Source of the DNA: Straminergon stramineum
Taxonomy: Eukaryota; Streptophyta; Bryopsida; Hypnales; Calliergonaceae
Assembly (NCBI GenBank): GCA_963920665.1
Contig: OY987263.1
Location: 31,980,547-32,044,546 of the forward strand
Direction: 5' to 3'
DNA length: 64,000 bases
How positions within the stretch are numbered: the first letter of the stretch is position 1; the number at the start of each line of letters is the position of its first letter. The notes beneath the pieces are model-generated. The model had not been told where the DNA came from. It saw only the letters and a list, made by a program, of their open reading frames with translations, and did no database searches. A program made the position numbers and the translations under genes. Positions 35,082 through 47,400 of this stretch are shown one piece after another.

Positions 35082-35331
35082 TTAACCCTTCAAGGCCCAA
35101 GCAGTTTTTGTACTTTTTCACAAGTTTGAACTTCGATTGATAGTATGCATTGTACATCAAGCTTATTACATGATGTCAATAGTACTTTTAAACTTCCCTG
35201 TTTAACATGAACATCATTATATGAAATTCACTTAGGAATACTTCTTAGAATGTAGGGAAATGAAGTTATAACTTTGACCTGATGAACAAGTGAGAGGCCC
35301 AAAACAGGCTCCTTGGGCCTTGAGGGGTTAA
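35082..35331. mobile_element. TTAA-flanked MITE (copy B)
   Basis: A 250-bp element with ends TTAACCCTTCAAGGCCCAAG and, complemented from the right, TTAACCCCTCAAGGCCCAAG, an almost exact match. This is the best-preserved member of the family in the window. It follows a duplicated 107-bp segment. Confidence 0.85.
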
Positions 35332-35827
35332 GATTTCCAGCCATTCCTGTACTGCACAAGCTCACCCTGAATTTCCTGGGATTCAAGTGGTACAGCATGG
35401 ACGACATTGATTTTTTTCTCAGAAAGCCAGTATGTTACAATCCACAAGTTTTAAAGTTTGTGGCTGCCAAGCATCACACATGCAGTGCAACTGGTCATTT
35501 GAATATTGGCTTGGAGGATGGCCAACTTTTTTCTTTCTTTTTTTTCGAACCTGGAGTTTATTCTAAAAGGATGGCCAACTCTTCCATTCTCTATCAGTGG
35601 GCCAATTGTGGCTGGAAGAAGCTAAATTAGGCTCGAATACGTCAAGCCGAAAACGACACAACAGCGGGACGAAGGCATGTTTTTTGGAGGACTTGATGAG
35701 GGGGTGTACTTTGGAGGACTTTGGATGAGAAGAGAGCATGTTCTTGTAAGGTACCACCACTTTTGATCATCCATATTCTCACAATGGGGATGCATTGTCC
35801 ATACCTTGTCTCAAAATTGCCAAATGA
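35332..35827. other. spacer, nothing recognised
   Basis: Between the TTAA-flanked MITE (copy B) and the 49-bp tandem repeat. The frame 35313-35630 overlaps the MITE terminus and has no known motif. Confidence 0.4.
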
Positions 35828-36085
35828 TTCATTCAAAGTTGACTTCCAAGGAATCTACTCCATCATAACATTCTTGAACTCAGTCATACAAAGTGGAGTG
35901 CCTATGAATCTACTCTACAACATTCTCGAAGTTTATTCAAAATGGAGTTCCTACGAATCTACTCCATAGCATGTTGGAACTTCATTCAAATTTGACTTCC
36001 TACGAATCTACTTCATAACATTTTTAAAAACTTCATTCACAAGACCACCCCTATCTTGGCTTCCTATGAATCAAGGCTCTCTACA
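35828..36085. repeat. tandem repeat of about 49 bp, four copies
   Basis: Units begin GAATCTACTCCAT at 35851, 35906, 35955 and 36004 (spacings 55, 49 and 49 bp), each followed by AACATT..GAA.TTCATTC and ending TTCCTAC. A fifth degraded unit follows near 36068. No coding meaning is seen. Confidence 0.8.
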
Positions 36086-36699
36086 ATGAGAAATATCTTG
36101 GATGCAAGGTTGTGATTGTCAAAAAGACATGCTTGGGAGCAGAAATTGCAAAATTCCTAGTCACACAACAATACCATTTCAAATGAAAATGATGAATTTT
36201 TCTCTAATATTCTTGCATAGCTCAAGGAACACATGATTGCTTACAATTGGTCAACTAACGTCAAAATATTTTCACTAGTTTCCAATCCTACATCCACCTT
36301 TAAAATTTGGAATTTGGTTGTGATAAAATCCAAGTTTGAGATTTAATGCTTTGCACCTATTTTCACTTGTAAATGAATATCTATATTTCCATATAATTTG
36401 TGAGCTTTGTTGCTTGCAAAAATGGGTTTGTAATAAATAATTGAACCTTTGAAAGAGGAAATATTTTGGAGACAATTCACTTTGCGTTAAAAAAATAGAA
36501 CCCCCAAAGTGATTCTTCTTTTAATTTTGTATAGTGCTTCAAAATCAATCCAAGCATATTGTTACATATTTAAATGTATATGATTGACTAATTTAATAAC
36601 CATGATCTTCGCCAATAAGTTTTACTACTTTAAACATGCTTACATGCTATCCTTGAATTTATTAAATAAAAAATAGTGAAAATTACATTATGCAATTAT
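36086..36699. other. spacer, nothing recognised
   Basis: AT-rich sequence after the tandem repeat and before the truncated TTAA-family copy. No ends or motifs recognised. Confidence 0.35.
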
Positions 36700-37529
36700 T
36701 TGAACAAGCCCTAGAGGATGATGACCTATTTTTGGTCAAAAAACACTCAAAAATACCATTTCTATTGCAAAGAGTAAATAACTTTGAAAATGATTTTTTT
36801 GCACATCTAATCATATGATCTTACACCTAACTAGTATTAGAATATATGGAGTAAATTTCAAAAATTTTGACCATGAAGATTGCAAGACTTTTGTGTTTAA
36901 AGTGTCTTTTGCACTTTGCATGATTGACTAGATTATTTGACTTTGAACCTTATTTACCAAAGTTTTTTAAACTACAAAGTTTTGAGGTTTAAAGTTTTAT
37001 GGTGGGGAATTGAGCTAAGAGTTTAGGAAAAAACTTAAAGAAAAAAAAATAAGCTTAATTTTCATTCTTAAGAAAAATGTTAAGTAGAATTGTAGAAGCA
37101 GATATAAGATAGAAGGAAAATCTAAATTATTAATATCTCTATAATGGAATTGAAACACACTAATCTCAATGATGAGATTTTTGTAGAAAGCAAAAAAAAC
37201 CATGTGAAACTTTTTTTTTGAAATATCATGAAAATTAAGTTCAAAAACGAATCCAACACATTATTTTCTCAAGAAGTTGTTATGATTGCCCGGAAACAAG
37301 ATGCTCCATAACTTTCACATCACTTCTTCAAATGGAATGAATCAAATCTTTTCGCATAGAAAAATATATAAAATTTATGAAAAAAATTTAATTCAAAAAT
37401 TCAAATTCCTGTAAATTCTTTTTACTACATGGTCTCCCGTATTTTAAGCTTATTTGTCATAATTTTTCCTCCTAGGCACCAATTAAAATAAAAATTTATA
37501 TTCCCCCAAAGCTCATGTGTTTTTCTATC
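36700..37529. mobile_element. TTAA-family relative, truncated (copy C)
   Basis: Colinear with about 37540-38430: the shared blocks CATTTCTATTGCAAAGAGTAAAT / CATTTCCATTGCAATGAATAAA, TTTGCACATCTAA..ATCTTAC and the 3' block GGCACCAATTAAAATAAAAATT / GGCATCAATTGAAAAAAAAT. The left end is decayed (GCCCTAGAGGATGATGACC) and the right stops where copy D begins. Confidence 0.55.
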
Positions 37530-38635
37530 TTAACCCCTAAATGACCAAGGCCTTTTTTACAATAGCCAAAAAAATCATTCGATCAAAACTACTATTTCCA
37601 TTGCAATGAATAAAAATATTTGAAAATTGTTTTCTTTTTGCACATCTAACTATAGGATCTTACAAATCACTAGCACAAAAATGTATGGAATAAACTTCAG
37701 AAATTTTGACCTCATGAATAGCAAGATATTTGCATTTAAATTGAAAAAAACAATTTTTTGGCAAGTTGTGGGACTAGATTATTTGACTTAGAACCATCTT
37801 AACTTGAATTTTTGGCACTACAAAGTTTTGGGGTTAATATGTTTATTGTGAGGAATTGGATTGAGAGTCTAAGGAAAAAATTCAAGAAAAAAACACTAAA
37901 TTTTCATTCTTCAAAAAATTGTTAAGTAAAAGTAGGTACAAGATAGAAAGAAAATCTAAATTATTGATATCTTTAAGATGGAATTAAAATGCACTAATCC
38001 CAATGGTGAGATTGTTGTATCAAGAAAACTCAAGGAGGTCAAACTATTTTTTTGAAAAATTGAAAAAAATTGCATTCAGAAAACAATCCTATATGTTATT
38101 TTTTGAAGAAGATGGCTAGCACTAGAAGAAAACTATGTTGCAGTGAACAAAAATGTCACCTAGCTTTTGTTCATTGCAACACAATTTTCTACTAGTGTAG
38201 ATTGCCCAAAACAAGATTGTCCATAACTTTCACATCACTTATCCAAATGAAATGAATAAAAAATTTCCACATAGAAATAATATAATCTATGAGAAAAAAA
38301 TTCAAATTTTTGAATTTTTTTGCTACCCAATCTTCCCAATTTTGAGCATAGCTTTTGATTTGGGGAATAATTTTTGTTAATAGGCATCAATTGAAAAAAA
38401 ATGATATTTCCACAAAGCTAATCAGTTTCTCTATCCTCCAAAATTTTTTAAAAAAATCATAAAAAAATTAAGACCATAAGTACTTGCCTGAAATCCAAAT
38501 TGCCCACTAAAGGGACAAATGGTCCTTTAGGGGTGAAGAGAAACGTTCAAAAAATCATGAGAAAAATGGAGACCTTAGGTACATGTCCAAAATCCAAATT
38601 TTCTCCCAAGGGGACATTGGTCCCTTAGGGGTTAA
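37530..38635. mobile_element. TTAA-flanked inverted-repeat element (copy D)
   Basis: The left end is TTAACCCCTAAATGACCAAG. The right end reads CATTGGTCCCTTAGGGGTTAA. About 1.1 kb, no transposase. A second internal end-like sequence (GGTCCTTTAGGGGTGAAG, about 38521) suggests rearrangement. The body is related to 36700-37530, into which it seems to have inserted, and carries the 78-bp CACTA MITE. Confidence 0.7.
38120..38197. mobile_element. 78-bp CACTA-type MITE, TAG duplication
   Basis: A near-perfect hairpin: starts CACTAGAAGAAAACTATGTT and ends with the complement of CACTAGTAGAAAATTGTGTT, continuing through GCA(G/A)TGAACAAAA. TAG precedes (38117-38119) and follows (38198-38200). It is among the smallest possible CACTA derivatives and lies inside the TTAA-family element 37530-38635. 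Confidence 0.85.
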
Positions 38636-41164
38636 TTTCAAAGAAAGTCCAATAGGAAGCAAAATGTTGATTTGGATCAAAGCTTTTTAAGCAAAATAAA
38701 ATATGGCTTGAGAAGAATCTTCATTGCATGAAACACAATATCTTCATTTTTACAAATATTCTTTTTCTTTCCATCTATACATGAACAAATTCTTAATAAT
38801 ACAACTAAGTGGCCAAGCTAGTGACATTGTTGAAGAATAAACACTAAATTCTTTTTTTTCAAATACTTGGATGTATGTCATTTAGTCATATAGCTCCCAC
38901 AGTAAGCTTTTGAAACATCCACCTTCCATTACTTAGCTCTTTTAGCGAGGAGGGAAACATTCACCATCCACCTTGAAATGCTAGCTTTCTTAGCAAGGAG
39001 GGATCACATTCTACAAGGAAATTTTTAAAATGCAAAAAGAGCGATTATACACTATCCCTTAAAATTAAAAATCGTATTCAATAAGCTTATCTTGTAGTCA
39101 AATAGCACCACTCTACCTCAATAGAAGGGAACAATAATTTGCAATATGGAAAATTATACCCCAAGACTTCATTTCTATGGTATTGCTACCCTTCTGGTTG
39201 TACAAAATATAGAAATAGTACACTAAAATGGTTATTTTGTATGGGTGAATAATTGATTAGTATGAAAATTAGTGTGAACATTCTAACAATGCCACCTTGT
39301 ACACCACAAATGCTACAAGTGTATGATGGACCACGACTACATGCAACCAATGTTGATTAGTATGTCCTTGTGATAAATACTTTAGACCGTACTAAATAAC
39401 CATTTTTAACTATTGTTTCACTTTGGTACACTTGAATACTTTGTTTTTAATACTTTTATACCCAAGCTCCACCATGCCACCATAGACAAGGGCGAGGGTA
39501 AACATACCCCTTTGCTTGTTTCCACTTTTCTCACTCACAAAAACACAAAAGCTTTTTATTCATCATGCACGACAAGACTTGAAAATTTTGAATTCATACT
39601 TGGAATCGAAGGCTTCAGTCAAACTAGCCAGGAAAGATGTGTACTGTAGAAGATAAATGAATCAAGCACAAAATACATTATTTATTTTTACTTTTTACTT
39701 TTTTACATGCACCCCCTAGAATAACTTTGGGAGGACGAGCGAGGGGGTTGGTTCACCAGAAGCGATCATTCATTGCCCCTTCACAGAATGTTTTTTGCAA
39801 TTTGAAGTACGGTAGTGTGTGCTACTACAGGTAGTCTAGCATCCGGCGTCTGACCGTCTTCTTTTTCTTTTTCTTTGTACCGGCACTGATATCGTTTTCC
39901 ATAATTGCACCCACCCCCCGGCCGGTATTGTAAATAATATGTCTGTCTAAAGATCCCTTCCTTTCAATGGAAATTGTCCATGTGTTCCAACAACAACAGA
40001 AAAAAAATCCCATCCTACCCTTCCGTCAATTGTTCTTATCATTCATTATCAGTTACAGACAGCATGTTCCATCCACTCCATTTTATTTTTCTTTAATTTT
40101 GATTAAAGTGAAAGAGAAACCCTATTCCTTCCTCACTGCTAAAGGAGATCACTCATTTCCGATCAGCCTCCCATTTTTGCAGTTTAGGCTGCTCCATTTC
40201 CGATCAGATGAAGTGTAGGTGACAACTCATGCACCAGAGGGCCCCGAGGATAACAAAAATGTCTAGGAGGTGTACAATCATTGAAAGCTTAGATGATGAT
40301 GAAAATTGTCTATGTTTCAAGAAGAAGAAGAAAAAGCTTAGATGATGACAACATGTACATTGGAAGTCTTACATTGATTTTGGAACCATCCTATGATTGG
40401 AAATAGGTTTGCCTATATATCAAGAATGGGACAAATAGAATCTTCACAAAGAAAATTTGTGATAATTTTGCTGCTAAGGGAAATAATTTCATAAAATTAT
40501 GAAATCCTTTTGGAAATCTATTTCTCTACACAGGGAAATTTTTCCCTGAACTTTTTCCATGCCACAGATAGGCTAAATTGCTTAAGTGATTGGAAATGGG
40601 TGATCATCCTGATACCACTTAACTGAAGTTCCCAATTTTTTTTTAAATTATAATAATAATCATTTCATGATTAGTTGTGTGCAAATGGGCATCCGTCCAG
40701 GCAGGCCACTAGGCTAGTCTTTCCCGGCTAGTCTTATCATTTTGCCTTTCCGTTTTTGTTTCTATTGCCCTAGTCTGCACCTGCAGTGCAGTTCCAATGA
40801 TTACCACCCTCGTCATCATTGCACTAACTTACTTCTATATTCGACAGCAGGGACTTTCCTAAGTGGATGGTGTTGGTCCACGATAGTCCAATTTTATCTC
40901 AACGTGGACTCCTGGGGACTGCAGAATAGTTGACGGTGTTTTTCTTCCTGAGTTGATAAGGGAAAGGGAAAGGGATGGAAACTTGGAAAGGCCGCCAGGC
41001 CAGGGGACCCGACCAGGCGACCCGACCAGGCGACTCCGCCCGCACCCGCGCCTGTGCCCGTGCCGTGCGTGCAGACCAAGATTTTTTCGTGTTGGGTTGC
41101 AAATACCGGGGTTGTATTCTCAGATTCAGATTCATTGTCCAAAAAATGGACGTCAAAGCGCTCA
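38636..41164. other. spacer, no gene recognised
   Basis: AT-rich to about 40700, then GC-richer at 40960-41090 where CGACCCGACCAGGCGAC-type short repeats occur. A dispersed repeat (CAATGGAAATTGTCCATGTG) lies near 39964. Overlapping open frames in the GC-richer part lack support from homology or splice structure. Confidence 0.4.
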
Positions 41165-41453
41165 CAGCATCCCCACCTGTCTTGCGAAACAGATGAACTT
41201 GTTAAGAGGCCGGGCCAATAGTCTTGGGTGGATCACAAAATGGGGGTGTTTTGCAAGCCAAAGAGTGGCATGCAAACTGCATGAGCCAAGAGCTCCAACT
41301 CTTTCCTCCAAAGGAAGGACCTTTAGCGCTATAGCCCATTGGATGGATCTTGCAAATTGGTTCAAATTTGGAAACTTATAGCATGTTATGGGTGGGGCGG
41401 TTTGGCTTGCAAATTGGATGGCCGTGCATTTTGCAAGACGGGTGGTGATGCTC
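41165..41453. mobile_element. PIF-like MITE (GAGCAT family)
   Basis: The left end is CAGCATCCCCACCTGTCTTG and the right end, complemented, GAGCATCACCACCCGTCTTG. Left flank TCA and right flank TTA are a near-match for the 3-bp duplication. Same family ends as 27034 and 27830. It directly abuts the next element, which shares the TTA. No coding capacity. Confidence 0.7.
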
Positions 41454-41456
41454 TTA

Positions 41457-42996
41457 GGGCTGGTTTATATTTGGGGCCAAATTGAAGGCCAGACGGAACT
41501 CTCCAAGTTTGAGCCAATAGGATCCCTCAATTTCTCCAAATCCAGCCCAAGAGCTTTATACTTGGGGCCAACCAGAACTACAACTCATCCTATGTGTCGC
41601 CTTAGGTGGCATGGTTTTGGCGCCAAACCATCTGGCCCCAAGGGAGCAATCGGGACGAGGTTTTGGGTGGCTTGAACTCCCATCTAGGGCCAAATTGGGG
41701 TTGTATTGATCTCCTCCATTGGATTGTACAAATCTCCACCGTATACCAATGCAAAGTCTTTTGTTTTCTTTTTTGGTACATGAACTCAAGAAACTTCCTC
41801 CCATTTGTGCTTCCTCCCATCTATGTTGTTAATTTTTTAATTTTTATTCTTGAACCACATAGACTATTTCCATTGAAGGGGTGGGGTGGGGGGGTAATTT
41901 TGGGGAGCACGGTGGGGCTGAGTTGAAGAAGGCTTGCTTGTAAGCTTGTTATGAGCTTGATGTTTATTTTAATTTAAGTTTAATATTATGTACAATTGCT
42001 CTGATTGATGCAATGTTGATTTGGTCTAATTGACCTGTCATGTTTTAATTCAAATTATTGACGTTTAATAAATTAAGTTAAAATTAAAAATAATCATCAT
42101 AAATAAGAAATATTGAAAAATAATAATATTATTAATAAAACTTCATACAACAACCTCATAGTTCTACCATATATTTCTTTTATTGGTTTGTTAAATACCT
42201 TTTACATTACCAAAGTAGATTTTAGCTCCTTGGTTGATTAGTTTTTACAATTAATTTAGCTTTCCAATTAATTTTTTCAATGAATTTATCATTTCTAATG
42301 ACATATACTTGAAAAAAGAATATGATTAAGAAAGATTGTGATACTAGAAATAACAAGTATGGTTTACATTTATCATTGAATTCATTCAAGTTCTCATAAT
42401 AAAAAAATTCATTAAAAAAAATTGAAAATATAGATTTATAAAAGAGATGAAAATGAGATATTTTCTCAAATTATGTATTTAGTTATGTGATTACTTTCAA
42501 CCCCCTATAGTGATAAGACGAAAATGATTTTTTTCTTGAAATTCTTAAAATCCTCATGAAAATAAATGACAACTATTCTAAAGCTTCAATTATAGTTCCA
42601 ATGTAAACTCTAGATTCAACATCAAGTGAAAGGAAAAGGTTCAGAAGAAGTAAAAAATCTCCCTCTTCTTTTCCAAATAGAAAAGGTTTTAGGAAGAGAA
42701 AGAGAAAGGTTCAAAATAAATAAAAACACTCTTTCTTCTATTTTTGAAATAGAATAAATAGGAAGAGAGGGAAATTAAAAAAAAGAAATAGAAAAGAAAT
42801 GAAGAGAAAGGTAAACATGTGTGTTTTCATATTTTTTTAATTGAGCATTGAGAAAATCCAAGAGCACATGAATTGAAAATTGGGCCTTAGAATCCGACCC
42901 AAGGGCTTTACATTAATTGGGGCTGGATTGTGGGCTGGATTGAAGGCAAATCCAACCAACCTTCCATCCGGCCCTAGACGTAGTGTAAACGGGGCC
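41457..42996. mobile_element. PIF/Harbinger-like non-autonomous element
   Basis: Begins GGGCTGGTTTATATTTGGGG. The right end, complemented, begins GGCCCCGTTTACACTACG, an imperfect match. TTA flanks both sides (41454-41456 and 42997-42999), the PIF/Harbinger duplication. The ends are GC-richer and the middle (41930-42850) strongly AT-rich. No transposase frame is visible. The termini match in only about 10 of the first 15 positions, so this call is moderate. Confidence 0.5.
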
Positions 42997-44262
42997 TTAG
43001 TTGTTAGGCACTCCTTTCACATGTTCTTCCCTTTTCTATCCACTCACCTTCATTGTCTTGGAATCCTTTTTTATTTTTGTCTTTGGGGGAATATGAAAAT
43101 CAATTTTCATCCCCTGTCAATGGAAATTGCCCATGTGTTTCAAGAAAAAAAGAAAAAAAGAAAAATTGAAAATCAATTTTTTTTCTATCATTTCTATCAT
43201 TTTTTTTGGAAACACATGGATGCATTTTTATCATTTGGCTATCATTAGATCAATTCGAAATTCTAAACCCTTCCGTTAAAGTAATATTGTCATGAAAAAG
43301 CAAGGAGACAAATGGGGGACTTTAGTAATGTAAGGTAGTGGAGGTGGGGTTGGGGGTTGGGGGGAATAATATACATAAATCAGACTAGAAAAGACGGCTG
43401 GTTTCCAAGATATCTCATCATTTTTTTAAGGGTGCATGGACCAACAACGAAGCTCCACGAAGTCAGGAGCAAGTTGGAGGTGCTTTTCTTCATAAATTGT
43501 TGTTGTTGTTGTCGTCAATTCTGTCTCCTTTTTCTTCTTTTCTTGGTTTCATTTTTTGTCGCCGAAGGAACAATCGGTCAGTCCGTTTTGTTCGAAGGTC
43601 AAAATTAGATGGGAGGTCGGTAATGGTCCATCCGGGACAGAAGACTGACATGACAATCCGTTCGGAGCTAAAGTTTGACAATGGGGGAAAAAAAAGAAAT
43701 TTAAAATTCAGTCTCAGGCACCACTGCAAAAGTAAAGGTTATTCTCAATGTAGTTATTATTGTTTTTGTTTTGTTTGGGGGTTTTCGGGGTTTGGGGTGT
43801 GTGTGTCATAAATGGAACAACTTCAGTTGCCTTTATTTCGCTTTATATCATTCGAGCATTCAACAACTGAAGTTCAATCCCTTCAGGTATGATGTTGTCT
43901 TCTTTGTCGCTTTAGTGAAAAGAATCCAACTACTTATTGGATTTCTTGGAGCCACTAGCATGATTTTTTTATTTTATTTTATTTTATTCCTATTCAGTGA
44001 GGGGCTAAGGGAGGGGCAAGGATTTGTCTGCAGGGAGAGAAGAGGGAGAGAGAGTCCACAAAGTGGTGGTGAACTCCCCCACCTGCTCTGCCACTGGGCA
44101 CTGGGGGCAGGGGCGAGGACCAAACCGACCAATTGGTGTTCAGGGAGAAACGCGGCGGTTAGGGCATTGTTAGCCAATGCTTTTGGAAAGGGTGAGAAAC
44201 CGCCGGTTGCCTGGTTAGTTCCTTGGTATTAGCCGGTGCTTTTGGATAAAGGGAGCCGCCGG
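42997..44262. other. no gene seen; local simple and GC-richer tracts
   Basis: Contains a GTT run (about 43497-43511), TTTTA pentamers (about 43966-43988) and a GC-richer stretch 44020-44250. A segment around 43118-43145 (CAATGGAAATTGCCCATGTG) also occurs near 39964, so it is a dispersed repeat. Open frames here have no recognisable homology and are judged chance. Confidence 0.4.
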
Positions 44263-44343
44263 GTAACCCTTCAAGGAAGGGGGGTGCCAAAAATCGTGTT
44301 GCAAAAGCCCCATCTTATGGCCTTGTGGTCCTCTAGGGGTTAA
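44263..44343. mobile_element. short degenerate TTAA-family element (copy G)
   Basis: About 80 bp bounded by GTAACCCTTCAAGG and, on the right, CTCTAGGGGTTAA. The right end keeps TTAA; the left has GTAA. The inner sequence differs from the longer members. Assignment rests on the ends only. Confidence 0.4.
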
Positions 44344-45199
44344 ATTCATTCAATGTGAGTCGGTGCTTTTGGAAAAAAATAACCAATGGGAGTGTGGAAA
44401 TGGGGGATCCAAAATCGGGGAAACAAATTGGTAGGAAATGATACCAATTGGTGTGCAAAAAGAAAAAGGTGGATTTATAGTTGTTGCTTTTAGAAATTTC
44501 CATATGTTAATTGCTTGGCATTTCAAATCTATGGCTAATACCTAAGTTGTGGGAGGTGCATATGTTCTTAGACAAGGTAGGATCACTTTAAGGGTGGTTG
44601 TTGAGGGGTTTGGAGTGCTTAGACAAAGTAGGGTTAGGTTTTGCTATAGGGTTGGAGTTTTTGTTGGCCATCCCTTGCTCCATTGTTTGTGTTTACTTGA
44701 TGTAATGAAATTTAGAATTTATTTTCAAAACCAACATGCCTTTGAAAAAAGAGTGTGATTGTCACCTTTGTAAATTTGAAGTTGAAAGAAAGTGACTGGT
44801 GAAAATTTGTTACTAGAGGAAATGAACCAAGAGATTTTCACAAGGAGATGATGCAACTAGTGCCCATGGATAAAACCTGGATTTTTCTATGAAGAAGAGG
44901 CACATTGTCGGGGTACTTCCAAAAACTTACCAAATGTTGGCCAAATCGGTGTATATTAGGCCTAGGTTTCAATGGGAGCCTCACCCTAGTTAGTCCAACG
45001 ACATTATTTTCCCTAGGCTCTAGAGAATTGACTCCATGCATGGCACTACTCAAGGCCCTATTGTTTCACCTACAAGCACATTTTGAGGAGTATCTTGGTA
45101 AGCCTTCAAAGGACCAAGTATCATTTTTTTGGCAACATAGCATTTTCGGTCATCCATTTTTTTCTTTGAAATTTTTACACAACATGTTGAAGAAGAGCT
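44344..45199. other. spacer with no recognised feature
   Basis: AT-rich sequence with only short chance frames. No repeat ends or conserved motifs could be identified. Confidence 0.4.
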
Positions 45200-46096
45200 T
45201 TAACCCCTAAAGGCCCAAAGCCTTTTTGGATTTAAAAACATCTTTGCTTTTGAAGTGTTATAGGTCTAAATGTCACTAAAGTATAGAAACCTCAAAGGTG
45301 TAATCTTGCAATGTACGTGTTGTAAATGATGTGAATCAAATTTGGAGTATTTGGTCAAATAGATTGTAGGTTTATAATGATTTAGGGTTGAAAAAGGATA
45401 TTGAAATTTTTTATTTTTCATTGAAAAAGGTAAATATTTGATTTTTGAGAGGTCCTCAAAGGCAAATATGTATCTTAGTGAAAGAGTGAAGCTTATAAAT
45501 TTTACTTGATTTCTTGGCTTTGAGTACAACTTGCCAATTTCACTTGATTTGAGATCTAAAAAATTGTACCTGTCCATTTGCTTTGGAAATGGTCCCAATC
45601 GAAAGAGTAAAGTGTTTTCATGATTTTCACCATTGAAAATTTAAACAGGAAAATGTTGATTTTGAGTTAATTGCGATTTCTATTTACAAAAAAAATCGAA
45701 TTTCAACAATTACAAAGTGGATTGTATAATGAGTTTGATAGCTCTTCATTTGAACTTAAGGTTTTTGGGAGTGCATTTTAGTTTGCTAACTCAATTTTTA
45801 GTTGGTCTTGTCACCTTCAATCCCAAAAAATTCTTATATGCAAATTTTTGAAACATTATAGAAAGGGGCAACATACTAAAAATAGAAAACATACAATTCT
45901 CTTGTTATAATCTCACTATTTCTATGCAATTTTGCACTCAAAATTGGTGTGCATACTAATAAGCAAGCTCTTTAGACATTCATAAAGTTAGATTTTGAAA
46001 AAAAAACATTTTTTTTTCATTTGGGATAACTATAAGCCCATGCTCTTTTTTCATTGTTAGAAGACACTTGGAAAGGCTTGGGCATTTAGGGGTTAA
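45200..46096. mobile_element. TTAA-flanked inverted-repeat element (copy E)
   Basis: The left end is TTAACCCCTAAAGGCCCAAA. The right end, complemented, is TTAACCCCTAAATGCCCAAG and both continue GCC.TT. About 0.9 kb, no transposase frame. TTAA at both outer ends followed by CCC fits the piggyBac pattern (TTAA target, TIR starting CCC/CCY). It could instead be another superfamily whose repeat simply includes TTAA. Confidence 0.75.
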
Positions 46097-47400
46097 TAGC
46101 CTTCACACAAAGAAAGGTCACTTTGCCCCTATGTGTGCAACCGACATGTTTCTATTTTCATAAGAACTCATTGTTAATCCTTGTAATGTTAGTAGAACTC
46201 TAACATGTCCAATTTGTGGCTTCGAATTTGCATATTTGGATAAAAAAATAGGACTAAAAAACTCCCAAATGGCCAAAGTAGACATCCAATCGAGGGCAAT
46301 TAAAAAATAGTAAACTCATTTTAAAAATTAAAAAAGAATTCAATGTCTATAACTACCACATGTACCTTCATTCTAAATTTCACATCAAATAAACAAATAA
46401 TGTAAAAGTTATGAGCAAAAAAACACCTGCCCAAGGGCAAGAAAACAAAAAATAAGACAAGTGTTTCTTGCAATCACCCATGTCCATTTGCAAAGTGTGC
46501 AAGAGCAAAAGTAATTGATAGAGATACTATTTAAAAGCATCTTTGAAGCAAAATAAGGAATTATGTTACACAACAAGTCAATGTTATGTTAATGAGGTTG
46601 TAACATGTGTCTTTAGATGCAGCCAATTGCTATCTATGTCACAAATCCAACACATCAAAAACAAGAACTAGTAAAAAAGGTCACAAGGTAGAAGGCATCG
46701 ATGTCAAAGCAAGCTCCTAAATCCATCCACAAAGCTACAAAGCAAGGAGACCTTTGTCATTCCCACGACATAGTTGAAGCCCAAGAATCAACACAAAAAA
46801 AACTCTACACCAAAGTGAATTGCCACAACCAAAGTCCCATAAAAAATGGGAGCCTATTTCATGCTCATACAATTGGAGGGAAGGATTTCAAAAGAAGTTA
46901 TAATGAGGTCATAACTACCCACTTTAGTGGTGGAATGACTTTAATTAAGGCCATACCCATAGTAGATTGGGTGAGTGGTATTTTATACCATCAAACCTAA
47001 TTTAATTACATTTGACCATTCCATAATAGATTCAGTGTAACATTGGGCCATAGAAATATCAAATCACCTAATTGGATTAAAAAAACCTAAATGCATTTCG
47101 CATAGAAATATTACCACTCCAAATCAAATAATGAAGGCTTGGTTAAATCATTTTAGTATTTTAAAGGCTAATCCATAGTGTAATGGAAAACAACTAAAAC
47201 TATTACGGAAATAAATGGATACATGTGCTTTGAATTGACAATTGGGACATTTGATGGATTAATGAGATTTACAAATTTGGTGAATTATGAAGGAAACATG
47301 GTATTAACCATTCCACAAATTCTTAAGGTCCTAATATGTATTCACTTGGTAAATTTTAGTATCCAAAATGTGAAATGAACACAAATCTTAGGAAACTAAT
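46097..47400. other. no gene seen; short CACTA-related fragment
   Basis: AT-rich spacer. About 46480-46570 (GTCCATTTGCAAAGTG..AAAAGCATCTTTGAAGCAAA) matches 48985-49065 and, more weakly, 9850-9930, so a piece of the CACTA body is scattered here. The rest shows no recognisable feature. Confidence 0.5.

Noticed and set aside
40953..41381. Overlapping open frames on both strands in a GC-richer patch
   Set aside because: They owe their length to composition, overlap each other on both strands, extend into a MITE and have no recognisable domain.
43771..44232. 153-codon frame on the plus strand
   Set aside because: No known motif, crosses low-complexity TTTTA repeats and has no splice or homology support.
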